Positions 32,372-42,432 of a DNA stretch of 64,000 nt are shown in pieces. A program made the position numbers and the translations under genes. The notes beneath the pieces are model-generated. The model made no database searches. It was not told the origin of the DNA and worked only from the letters and a program-made list of their open reading frames with translations. Position 1 is the first letter of the stretch. Each line of letters begins with the position of its first letter. Origin of the DNA: Trileptium ribeirensis (taxonomy: Eukaryota > Nematoda > Enoplea > Enoplida > Thoracostomopsidae); NCBI GenBank assembly GCA_030248225.1, contig JASANE010018658.1, positions 1 through 64,000 on the forward strand. Direction: 5' to 3'.

Positions 32372-32901
32372 GTAAAAGCGTAGAATTCTTCTATCATTTA
32401 GTACCAGCGTACTGTCCTGTCCACAGTGGTTAATCTAAACTTTTCAAACCCCTGATGTTCATCCCCACATAACCGGAACCCATATTCAACTAAATCCATT
32501 ATCTGGTAAATTACCATTGGTAATGTCCCTAAATTCATGTTTTCTGTATACTGCATATTTTTAAACATTAATCACTGCCCACTATTTCTGATCTTAAACC
32601 GTTGTATTATAATTTTTATAAATTATTATATATAAATTTTCTCGCAAAAACAAACGTTTGTCCCTGAAGTTGTCGGAAGGATCCGCACAACCTAGACATA
32701 ATACGGTATTATGTGCCATAATGAAATTCAAACTTGGTCTTGTATCACGCAATTGTGTAGTAAATGATGCACCATGTATGCATTATAAGCTATGCCGAGT
32801 GGTCTGGATTGATCGGATTACAAACGTATAGTAGGTGCTGTCAGAATTCTATCTATCGCATATAGTTACGCAAAATACCTATATATGTATTTATTATTTA
32901 T

Positions 32902-33586
32902 CAAGGAAAAACTGGAACTGAAATTTACTGGATATTTAAACCGGATCTGGAACCGGAACCTGGTCTTCGAAACTTATATATAGAGTAAAACAGATGACGA
33001 AAGCAATGAAGCTACAGTGGATTTAAAATGTATTTAAAATAATTTTTACATTAAACTTAGTACATTTAATGTATTGCTTAGAATTCCTTGCACTATACAT
33101 CCTCGCATATTTTGCGTTAAACTGAATGTGACTATAACGCGTGTAGCGTAGAATCTTTCGCTATGTCTCCAGTAGCCTCCCTTTACTACATATACGATAC
33201 GCTTGTTACACGTTATTCTGTAGGAAACTTGAAATTATTGGTTTATATGGCTCTAAGAGAAAATGATAGAAGCTACATATAATATAATTTCCTGATCAGT
33301 GATCAGAGACACTGTTTAGGCTAGCGTTGGGCAACCAGTGCCCCTCAGTTAGATGATGGTGATAAGTTTCTAACCAGAATGCTATAAACGAGACAAACTG
33401 TGATACAGTTTCAATAAATACAGCTCATTGCCAAGAACGCTGTTTCTGGCTGAGTTGCAGATAACGCTACTTTACTTCAATGTAGACTGATTTACAAAGT
33501 TTACAAGCGCACTGGCTGGTGCTTGATGTAATTTATGTTAACCAAGCTTACAGCTAAGTACTTCCACATAGCCCATACTCTGTTAT
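32902..33586 (+). mobile_element. hAT-like non-autonomous element, copy A (partial)
   Basis: Starts CAAGGAAAAACTGGAACTG, a diverged form of the CAGGGAATAACCGGAACCG start of copy B, and follows copies B and C through to CATAGCCCATACTCTGTTA. The last third is missing: the TA-rich run that follows is the left target duplication of copy B. No transposase reading frame is present. Confidence 0.7.
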
Positions 33587-33598
33587 ATATATATATAT

Positions 33599-34184
33599 CA
33601 GGGAATAACCGGAACCGAAATTTACCGGAACCGGAACCAGCAACCGGAACCGTCCATTTAAACCGGATCCGGAACCGGAACCGGAACCTGGTCTTCGAAA
33701 TTTATATATAGTAAAACAGATGATGGAAGAAATGAAGGTATAGTGGATTTAAAATGCATGAAAAATTAGTTTTACATTAAACTTAATGTATTGCGATGGT
33801 ATTATTGCCTTTCTGAAACTTTAAAGAGACTGAGGAAGCTAATAATGTTTATTTATCGATCAAATATGTCGGTTTTTGGACATTCAGAGCAAAAAATGAC
33901 TTCCACTATACACCATTGCGTATACTGCGTCAAATCGAATGTGCTTACAAAGCTTGGAGTGCAGAATACACACTTTCGCTCTGTCTCCAGTCGCCTCCCT
34001 TTACTACACATACGTTTGTTGCATGTTCTTCTGTAGGAAACTTAAATTTATTGGTTTATATGATTGTAAGAGAAAATAATAGATAGAAGGTAATTTTCTG
34101 ATCAGTGGTCAGAGACACTGTTTAGGCTAGCGTTGGACAAACAGTGCCCATCAGTTAGATCATAATGATGATAACTTTCTAATC
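33599..34184 (+). mobile_element. hAT-like non-autonomous element, copy B, left part
   Basis: Starts CAGGGAATAACCGGAACCG after the target duplication ATATATAT (33591-33598). Subterminal CCGGAACC repeats fill 33607-33690. It breaks at TAATC (34180-34184), where LINE sequence begins, and resumes at 45664. Confidence 0.75.
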
Positions 34185-34186
34185 CG

Positions 34187-35040
34187 CAGCGGCCGCAGCA
34201 CGACTCCGTCAAAACCCGAAAGGGAACGATCAGAACCTTAAGAGGCAACCCGTCGCTAGGGGAAACCGAGCGGGTAAGAAGAAAACCGGATCATTTATCC
34301 GGAAACAGATAGAAGTCAAGGGCTATACCAAGCTCAGTGGCAAAGCAGTTTCATCTGAATCAATGCCGCCAGTGACGGATACTTCAAGCCCAAGTACATC
34401 CACAATGGGTGTCAGAGATAAAAGTGCTGTGAAGCGTGGCCGAGTGGTAACAGGGACTACACCTGATGCCCTCAAGGCACCTCCAGCCAAGAGCTACAAA
34501 GAGGCGGCCAGCAAGGCCTTAGAACTGGTTATCATCACAGATAATAATCAAGAAAGACACTTCTCTGAGGAGGAGGTAGATAGGATTCGGGAGGACATTG
34601 TTGAAACCTCCTTCAGCGCTACGGATGATGACCAGATCCATTTTCAAGACTCAGGCTTGTGCAATGGTCTTCTTGTGATTTGTTCTAATGAGGCTTCTAA
34701 AGCCTGGCTTATTAATGCCGTGCAGAACATTAAGGTTAATAACGAGGAAACGTTTAAGGCGATTCCTCGCTCAGAATTTGATCAATGTAAGATTTTTCTT
34801 GTGGTTCCCAATCCTCGGAACAAAGATTATACTGTAGAGATGATTGTCAGTCGGCTGGCAAATGCCAACAGAACCATAGATTTTTCTGGTTGGTACACGA
34901 TCACCATTGGTCGGAGGAAAAGTGTCTTAAGATGATCTTTGCGATTCCAAGGACATGCCGAGAGGCACTCAGAACAAAAGTTCAGGATGACCCTCCCTTT
35001 GAGTTATCGACATTGTAGTTTAAGGATGCCTCCAATCGTC
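34187..35040 (+). pseudogene. LINE copy 1 ORF1, DUF4780-like, truncated and frameshifted
   Basis: The frame is open from the element's left edge (34187, no upstream ATG needed) through 34935, so the copy is truncated inside ORF1. After a Lys/Arg-rich start it reads KSYKEAASKALELVIITDNNQ, then FSEEEVDRIREDIVE, ICSNEASKAWLINAV and FKAIPRSEFDQCKIFLVVPN. This fits the DUF4780 RNA-binding domain seen in ORF1 of such LINEs. It stops at 34933-34935, but the sense continues one base off (IFAIPRTCREALRTKVQ), a frameshift. ORF1 proteins coat the element RNA. Confidence 0.65.
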
Positions 35041-35447
35041 CAGCGAAGAAACTGCAGCAGTAATCCAAATATGAATGTAGCTGCTGCGTGTGTAGGAGAA
35101 GATCAGAATAATTTAGATCAGCGTAGATGTGACATTTACATATATGTAGGTTTCGGCTATGCTAAAAATATAGAAACAACGCTTATGTCATGTATAAGAG
35201 GCATGAAGGTAAAGAGATTTAGCCACAGGGTGCAGGCTTGCTCGGCAGCCTTGCATAACTGGAGCTATGAGGGCCGTGAGTTAATGTATGAAAAGTTTGC
35301 ATCATCTCATGCAACAGTAAGTGATAAACCATGTTATTCAATAGTCTTATTTCTGATAATGGTTGTTAATAAATTTGATCAATATGGTACACATATTATA
35401 ACAGGTATATCATACAGGAAGATTAACATAGGATCAACATATATGAA

Positions 35448-36645
35448 ATGGTGAGATTCGGACAAATTAACTTGCAACACTGCAAAGAGGCTACGATTGA
35501 GATTAGTAAAGCAAATCATGCGGAAATAGACTGTTTGATAGTTCAGGAACTATTTTTAAAGAATAGTATTCCGTGTATATGGAACACAGATTGTGACGTC
35601 TATCAAGCTGCTATAGAACGCCCGAGAGCTGCCATTTTTGTGAGACAAAGGATTAAAAGCGTATTCATAAGAAACTTCAGTGATGGTGACTAAGATATGT
35701 AATGAAAACAGTGAGCTATGGGTAGCTTCGGTATATATGCCATATGAAGCTGACTCACCACCAAGTCAAACTGTAAAAGATCTAGTAAATTACTGTAATA
35801 TCAAGAATATTAGACTTATATTAGGATGTGATGCAAATGCACACCACACTCAGTGGGGAAGTAAAGACTGCAATAAGAGAGGATTAGATCTGCTAGACTT
35901 CATTGTCACCACTAATCTGGAGGTAATGAACGTTGGCGATAAACCAACTTTTATAACAAGAGTTCGTTCAAAGAGGATTGATATAACCCTAACAGATTTA
36001 AATAGCATAGGGAAGCGTGTTAACTGGCGGGTGCTGGATGACAAAACCTTCTCGGATCATCGAGCAATAGAGTTTGACTATATGGAAAGAGCTGTTGAAA
36101 ACAGAATGCAATACAATCTGAGGAAAATTCACGTTGAGAATTTTAAACAAAATCTTAAGTCTAACATTATATATGATGAAACATTAAATTACGAATATAA
36201 CTCAAACCAGATTAATCTATCTGAAATAAGATTAACTAGTGCTTTAACTCAAGCAAAAGAGGCCGCTTGTCCTCTAATGAAAACTAGTAATAAAGAACTT
36301 ACCTGGTGGTCACAAAAGCTTGATATACTAAGACAAAAATCAAAGAAACTATATCGATTTGTGATAAAATACGGAGGGGACTATAATTGGAAAAGATACA
36401 GACATGTACAGAGATTATACAAAGAAGAGATCAAACGAGTGAAGGGCAGTTCGTGGAAAAATTTATGTGAAAAAGTCAATGGTGCCAATGCAAGTGCTCG
36501 CTTGGCAAAAATTCGCTTACTTAATCACAAGGTGAGATTAAGTCAGCTTAAACAAGCTGATGGCAGTTTAACGGAAAGTGAGGAAGTTACATTGGAACTT
36601 CTACTTAGAACTCACTTTCCAGACTCGATAAGGGACGAGAATATA
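35448..36645 (+). pseudogene. LINE copy 1 ORF2 endonuclease, frameshifted, cut by pogo
   Basis: From 35448: VRFGQINLQHCKEAT and CLIVQELF, the start of an AP endonuclease, then a frameshift near 35683 and a long frame to 36648. That frame has VASVYMPYEADSPP, LILGCDANAHHTQWGS, RIDITLTD and FSDHRAIEF, all endonuclease motifs (catalytic Asp, Asn, Asp, His). It ends at FPDSIRDEN, where the TA target of the pogo element lies. The homologous point in copy 2 (FPDSVR) runs on into RT. Confidence 0.8.
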
Positions 36646-36817
36646 TAGTCAGTGAGACAAATAAAAATACGATTTTAACCCTTGTATTGCCACACCGTGA
36701 GGGATTGACCGATTTAGTTGATATTGCGCATATACAAACGTACACCCGTCACTACTTCTTAGGTAACGTTAAAGTCGCCTGTGCACGGTATACCAGTAGA
36801 CACAGAGAAAAAACACT

Positions 36818-36874
36818 GTGTTTTTTATTGTCTCACTTTAGACAAAAAAATACACCTAAGACAAAAAAAATACG
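36818..36874. repeat. Left subterminal repeats of pogo element
   Basis: Three close copies of the end motif: TTTTTTATTGTCTCAC (inverted), AGACAAAAAAATACAC and AGACAAAAAAAATACGC (direct). They are probably transposase binding sites, by analogy with subterminal sites in other DNA transposons. Confidence 0.65.
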
Positions 36875-37000
36875 CTTCACTATTTTGACTTAAAACGTGG
36901 CTAAACGACATAAGCAATGAAAATACAGCACCCAACGTCATTTTATGACCTTTAACATCAAATAAATCAATATTATTCAGTAACGAACCTGTCCATATAG

Positions 37001-38899
37001 TCATGCCGTCGATGCAATTTCCTCGGCAAACCCGTTGTCCAGTGCGATCTGCTTTCGATCCAATTCTTCGGTCGCAGCGTACGTTTTGCGTATTTTGAGC
37101 ATATCGGGGAACTTGAATCGCTTGGTTCCGATGAATTCCACGCGAAGAGGACCCGCAATTATGTTCCATAAGGGAAACTCGTCGACGTCCAATCCCGTGC
37201 TAGGTTCCTTCATGACGTTGTCAGGAAATACGGTAGGATCCAGGCAACCAAGCGTTATACTGACCACTTTATTGAGGCCCTCCGAACACTTACGATCAGT
37301 CAGTTTCCCCACGTATATAACGGGTCTCTTGCGACGAGGATCGTAAAACAGCGCCGCGTACCATTTCTCTCGCAAGTTCGCTATGTCGTTTTGTGGCAAC
37401 ATGGTCTGCCACAATTCAGTGAGAAAAGCAATCGCAGATGCCCTGTTGAGTGGAGGAAAAACTGCCCCCGTTTCCTCGGTTGACTCGCTACCATCCTCGT
37501 TGTCTGAACTTGCTTCAGTTTCTGAAGACGCTGCGCTCTGCCACTCTTCACTTTCCGATGTCGTAGACTCAGATTTACGCCTGAGAGCCTTGCTCTTACC
37601 ACGTCCCCTTTCTCGAGGAGCTGTGGCTGCTGCTTGGATTCTGCGCCTTTTTGCGCATTCTTTCGTTTTCTGTGCGTCAAGGAATTCTCGGCTGGTAACG
37701 ATTATTGCCTTGGATCATCTGCCCGGGATGCGCTTGCGAGTGCCTGCAGGCTGTGCAGCGCGATGCGGAATGCTAGGTGGCGTGACGATGTCCAAAAAGG
37801 ATGCAGGATTCTCTTCGACCAACTCCCATTTTAACTGGAGGCGACAGTTTTGTGGAATGACGTAATTCGGCAGAGGCGGGATGTCATAGCAAATGTTTCC
37901 TGACGTCACCTGTTCTGTAGAAGCTGGATGCGGTCGTTGTTCCATATGGATTGGCGGTTGCCTAACGGGTGTTTCACCAGGCTGGCGAGACGGTCCGGGC
38001 TCGTCAGTTAACGCCGATTCTGTGGGCTCCTCAACAGCAGGAAAATCTTGCCAGTGAGCCTGAGACTTCGACTCTTCCAGATCCTGGCGTAAAGTATTGT
38101 AGCACTCCGCGATCGGAACGCCCTCTTCGTCGACTGGCTTCCCCTGCGCAAGCCACGCATTGTATTCCAGCATTATTTCAGGACTAAAGCGGTTACCGTC
38201 GTATTTAGTCCTGTTTAACGGCATGATACCAACGGTACTGAACGACTTCTGGATATTTTCGACGGTGAACGAGATAGGCCAGACGTCTGCCAGTTCGTTG
38301 GCAAATGTCGACTTGTTCACCGACCTTTCGCCGTGAGAGTACGCCACCAAGCTTCCCATTCGGTCGTCCCAACGGAGCTTTACGGGTCCAAACAATCCGA
38401 TGTCGAGGGGCTGTAAAGTATCAGTTGTGTGTGGCGGGAGACGTAGAATCGTTATATCGTTCTCTTGCGCCGCTTCGATAAGTCGTACGGAGATGTGTGA
38501 GCTATGGCCATCAAAAAGAAGAAGAGCGGGTCCATCGGCCTTCGAATTTATCCACGGAACCATCATCTCCTCGAAATAGTCTTCAAATATGTCCATATTA
38601 ATCCAACCATTGTCAGAGACGGCGTAAGTAACGTCTGCGGCTGATTCGTTGGTGCCTCGCCACCCCTGGAGCATATGTTTTCCTTTATGAATGATATGCG
38701 GGGGCAGCGAAATTCCGTCTGCGCAAACTGTAGCCAACACCGTTGTGTTGGTTTTACCAGACCCAGACGTTATACGCAGAGTCTTTTCCCCACGAATACC
38801 GACAATTTGCGATTTCTTCGGATCATGGCTAAAACAGGTTTCGTCTGTATTGAAAATGCGGTTCGGTTTTTCTTTGATTCCAAGAATATCCATTGTATT
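37001..38899 (-). pseudogene. Pogo-type transposase exon 2 (DDD catalytic domain), one TGA
   Basis: It starts after a CAG acceptor (ACATTTTTCAG, ending 38900) in phase 0. The DDE_1 domain reads RIFNTDETCF (D187), LLLFDGHSSH (D298) and TLQPLDIGLFG (D334), giving a DD35D triad numbered on the spliced protein. An in-frame TGA at 37717-37715 (codon 563) follows the catalytic domain; the same phase then stays open for 237 codons to the stop at 37003-37001. Past the stop it reads Arg/Ser/Glu-rich linker, then a compact domain (LREKWYAALFYDP, PVIYVGKLTDRKC). The catalytic part could still be made as a 562-residue protein. The enzyme cuts and pastes the element in the nucleus. Confidence 0.85.
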
Positions 38900-39402
38900 C
38901 TGAAAAATGTATCCAGTTTAAGACATTATATATTAAGACATTATATATATATATATATCCAGTATATAATAACAGCAAAGAGTTGTAAAAAAGGCGTTAA
39001 ATGTGCTAAATATACGTACTTTACGACGATCGTTTAAAAAAAATCTGTCAAATGTAACATATTTCGACGATCTTGCATATTTTCCCTTTTCACGGAAGCC
39101 AGCGAGGGCTCGAAATATTCGCCAGGCGGAAACGCTGGTTTCCAAAGTTGGCACATACAACCTTAAACTGGAGAAGCCAGATATACATATGCAGACATGA
39201 CCAGAATCAAGCAATCTATCAATGTGGAAAGACCATTGTAAAGTCACAACGTACTTGTTCAATGCATATGACAAATCTTCATATATGCTGTAAAGTCAAT
39301 TGTAGCCTCAATATATATATAATTGTAGCCTTGTACAAGAATGCTTCAGTTTCTGAAGACGGATGGATTATCTTATATTGTATATTATATACTTAAACTA
39401 AC

Positions 39403-39906
39403 TTCCAAAGTGTCGTAGAAATCATAAATCAAAAATGGATTCGACGTTGCTTTGTAACGTGCCAGCTGAATTGTCGCCGGCTTTTTGATGGAAAGCTGGT
39501 GTCTTGCCAAAAATCCTCTCAACCAGAAACGCTTTGGGAGCTGATCCGTTGCATTCCATACTTTAACTGACCGGTTGATGAGGTCCGACTTCACCCAGGA
39601 TTGTACGAATTGTGGTATTTCAGCCATTTTGCAAGGAAACCCGCTTCGAATACGTATCCTTAAGGCTTCTGCTAGAAGCTCCTCATTCTCGGCTCCCAGC
39701 ATTGTGCGCTTTCCTGTGCGTGAAGCCTTGCGTGGCGAACGCAACCCGGCACGAATGTCCAATTCTTTCCTCAAAAGAGTATATGATACTCCAGTAGCTT
39801 CTCTGACCTTTCGAATAGACATTCCTGAATTCCTCAACTCAACAGCGTGATCAAGGGTCTCCCGTGAGTGACCCTGACCCTTTTTTTGATAGTAACGTCC
39901 GGACAT
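39403..39906 (-). CDS. Pogo-type transposase exon 1 (HTH DNA-binding domains)
   Basis: ATG at 39906, 168 codons, ending TTG GAA followed by a GTTAGT donor (39402-39397). Residues about 10-55 are a psq-type helix-turn-helix (RETLDHAVELRNSGMSIRKV, then EATGVSYTLL). Residues about 75-160 fit the CENP-B/Tc5-type DNA-binding domain (FPCKMAEIPQFVQSW, RFWLRGFLARHQLSIKKP). Spliced to exon 2 it reads FYDTLE-NTMDILG, the usual join before the catalytic domain in pogo transposases. The intron is 503 bp (38900-39402). No stops. Confidence 0.85.
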
Positions 39907-40532
39907 TATTAACTTTTACACTACACACTCGTAATGAATTACACCGTTAATACACTATGGAATAACGACCTCTAAAAATCTGAAAAAATAAAGGATATTA
40001 ATTAATAATAATATTAATAATAATATTGTACATAAAAGTGACCACAGTTGTGTTGGGAGTGGATTTCTTGTAATTTTTGTAACGTATCCTTTTTTGTCTC
40101 ATGGTGTATTCTTTTTTGTCCGCATCCAAAATGTGAGACAAAAAAAGATACACCGTATTTTTTTTGTCTCACTTGATAAATTTTCCCCAAAAAAGAATAC
40201 ATCTGTATTTGAGGATTCGTGCACAGGATTTATTTCTTACATATGGTGCATACATCAGGGGTCATACTTATCTTATATACACTGTACCAAGCCATAAAGT
40301 CTTCAAGCTGTGGTATGGTGCCCAAAGGGAAAAATACTTTGACAAAGGGAACCACACTAGATACCACTGACAAAATTTCAAATGTAGTATACAAAGAATG
40401 CGCTTCCACAGGTACCCAAGTTCCTGCATGTCACTACATGTGTGGTGGCTAAATACATCTATACGCAAACCAGATTCGTCTAATACAGGCTGCGGCCGTA
40501 GGACGATGTATCTTTTTTGTCTCCGGGAACCC
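39907..40532 (-). promoter_or_regulatory. Pogo 5' region with right subterminal repeats and hairpin
   Basis: This interval lies between the right terminal repeat and the transposase ATG. It contains end-motif copies at about 40084-40100, 40106-40120, 40135-40152, 40155-40172 and 40510-40524 in both orientations. The pair at 40133-40172 is a near-perfect inverted repeat (GTGAGACAAAAAAA and TTTTTTTTGTCTCAC) able to form a hairpin. It presumably holds the transposase promoter; no specific core element is identified. Confidence 0.6.
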
Positions 40533-40558
40533 GTATTCTTTTTTGTCTCAACGACTAT

Positions 40559-41600
40559 ACTATTAGATGCTCCTAAAAATTTTAGGCCAACTGCAAGAGA
40601 TATTGTGTTGCATGAATATAGCTAATAAGGAGAATCTACACTGGGCCATTTTGGGATTTGATTCATACAAAAGCCCTGGCTTAGATGATATCAGTCCCGT
40701 GCTGCTGAAGATCGGCTTGGAGGAAATGACTCCCAGCTTAATGAGAACAATAAGGGAATCAATAATGACAGGATGCATTCCAAGGGCATGGAAAGAGGCG
40801 TTAGTCACATTTATTCCTTAACCTGGAAAAGACAGTTACATAGAAACGAAAAGGTTTCGTCCGATTTCTCTGACCTTGTTTTTATTAAAGACATCTGAAA
40901 GATTGGCTGATAGATATCTAAGGAGCGAGATCAGTAATAGACAGCATGATAATCAACATGCATATCAAAGAGGAAAGAGTACGACAACGGCTCTACATGC
41001 GTAACAAGTAAAATGGAAAACGCGCTGCAGCAGGGAAAGCACTCGGTCATAGTTTTCTTAGATATAGGTGGAGCCTTTGACAGCACTACGCAATATGCTT
41101 TTAGGGGTGCATTCAGTGACTTTGGATTAACTTCAACTATTTGTAAATGGTTGAATAACTTGGTTGGCTTACGATGGGCCACTGCAAGATTAGGTAACAC
41201 ATCTGTAAGATTTCAAATCAGTCGAGGTAGTCCGCAAGGAGGGGTGTTATCACCGCTCTTATGGACAATGATAATTGATGATTTATTACGAAAACTAAAT
41301 ACTGCTAATGTTTAGGAAACTAAATACTGCTAATGTGTATGCACAAGCATACTCTGATGATGTTGCAGTTGTCTCTAGTAGCACAGATATGGATGTTAGC
41401 ATAAGAAGGATTCAAAGAAAACTAGACTTATTAGAAAAATGGAGCACTGATCGAGGTCTAACGGTAAACGCAAGTAAAACCACAGTATTAATTCTATCTC
41501 GAAGCAGAACTCTAGTAACAAATGTAAATCTAAAGTTATCTAATGATGTCTTAAAAATAACGAATACAGTCAAAGCTCCAAGTATATAGACAGTAGAAGT
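40559..41600 (+). pseudogene. LINE copy 1 RT, resumed after pogo
   Basis: After the pogo element the LINE continues: PKNFRPTARD, then YKSPGLDDISPVLLK, IPRAWKEALVTFIP (stop TAA follows), RFRPISLT, NQHAYQRGKSTTTALHA, FLDIGGAFDSTTQ (catalytic Asp), SRGSPQGGVLSPLLW and AQAYSDDVAVVSS (catalytic YSDD). There are several stops and phase changes, and 20 bp around 41290-41330 is a small tandem duplication (AAACTAAATACTGCTAATGT twice). At about 41590 the text jumps to the ORF end, so the RNase H part is deleted. Confidence 0.8.
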
Positions 41601-41974
41601 GACATCATAGGAGATGAAGATATTAGCATACAAACTTTAAAAGACAGCAGTATCAAGGAACTATGTAAATTTGTTATAAGCACAGGTAGGCTCAAATGTC
41701 CGGATCAATGATTAAAAGACGATCTACGCTTCACAGGTAGCCTTAAATCAGGTAAAGACTTACAGTGTGTGTTAATGACTGGGTGATGTAATGGACACCA
41801 TTTATTTATCACCATTCTCTGTTTGAGCGCAATGACTCTAAACTCTGATTCGTATAGGTATTCTTTAAATCAAGCTGATTTCTTAGTATTCATAGTAGAC
41901 AACGGGCTGATACAATGGACATTTCTCTAGATGTCCCCGCATACTTTTCTAGCGCAGTAATATCTCTGTGTCTG
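41601..41974 (+). pseudogene. LINE copy 1 C-terminal remnant and 3' UTR
   Basis: GGAACTATGTAAATTTGTTATAAGCACAGGTAGGCT here matches GGAAACTTTGTAAATTTGTCATAAGTACAGGGAGGCT in copy 2 (45453 on), and GGGCTGATACAATGG matches GGGCTAATGCAATGG. The copy therefore reaches its 3' end near 41970 after an internal deletion of the RT thumb to knuckle region. Confidence 0.65.
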
Positions 41975-42432
41975 TTGGACACAAGGCGAGACTTGCCATG
42001 ACACAACATGAGGAGGAGATATTAGAGCTTTTGCTCCAGTCTCAATTTCCTGATTCAGTAAGAGTCGAAGTTGTAATAGCAGAAATTTCTAAGAATTTTA
42101 GGCTATCCAGGAAAGATCTAGATACAGTTGAACAACTAGTACATACCGACAAATTGAGATGGACGATCTCAAGCTTTGGTTCTTGTAAAAGTCCGGGTGT
42201 GGACTGTATCAGTACAATACTCTTAATCTGGTTTTGAGGAATTGATTCCTATGCTAATGAAGATAATTAAGGAATCCTTAGCCACCGGTTATATACCGAA
42301 AGCATGGAAGGAGGCGTCTGTCTGCTTTATACCAAAGCCGGGTAAGGATAATTACTTTGAAGCAAAGAGCTATAGGCCAATATGTCTAACATAGGTTTTA
42401 CTGAAGACTGCACAAAGTTTAGTAGATAGATA
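41975..42432 (+). pseudogene. LINE copy 2, left part (endonuclease-RT linker)
   Basis: Starts abruptly within ORF2 (HKARLAMTQHEEEILELLLQ, FPDSVR), then KNFRLSRKDLDTVEQL, SCKSPGVDCIS, IPKAWKEASVCFIPKPGKDN and SYRPICLT, each matching copy 1. It breaks at GTAGATAGATAT where the second hAT-like element begins. Confidence 0.75.

Larger units (their letters stand above)
31950..32408 (+). repeat. 229 bp tandem duplication containing SEC62 exon 1
   Basis: Two adjacent units (about 31950-32178 and 32179-32408) share CTATCCGAA-x-ATTGT, TATAGTTCAAAATTGTCAAG just before the ATG, the whole coding exon, the GTAAAAG donor and CGTAGAATT / TATCATTTA after it. The two coding exons differ at 8 of 144 positions, 4 synonymous and 4 not. 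Confidence 0.9.
36646..40558 (-). mobile_element. Pogo/Tigger-type DNA transposon, 3.9 kb, inserted in LINE copy 1
   Basis: The ends form a 26 bp imperfect terminal inverted repeat: left 36646-36671 (TAGTC, then GAGACAAATAAAAATACG), right 40533-40558 (CGTATTCTTTTTTGTCTC, then GACTA at the edge). Flanks are TA (36644-36645) and TA (40559-40560), the target duplication of Tc1/mariner-superfamily elements. Removing it rejoins the LINE reading FPDSIRDEN to KNFRPTARD, as in the neighbouring copy. The transposase is on the minus strand in two exons. Multiple subterminal copies of the end motif lie inside. Confidence 0.9.

Noticed and set aside
37383..37865. Plus-strand 160-codon ORF
   Set aside because: It is opposite the pogo transposase, whose frame carries the conserved domains.
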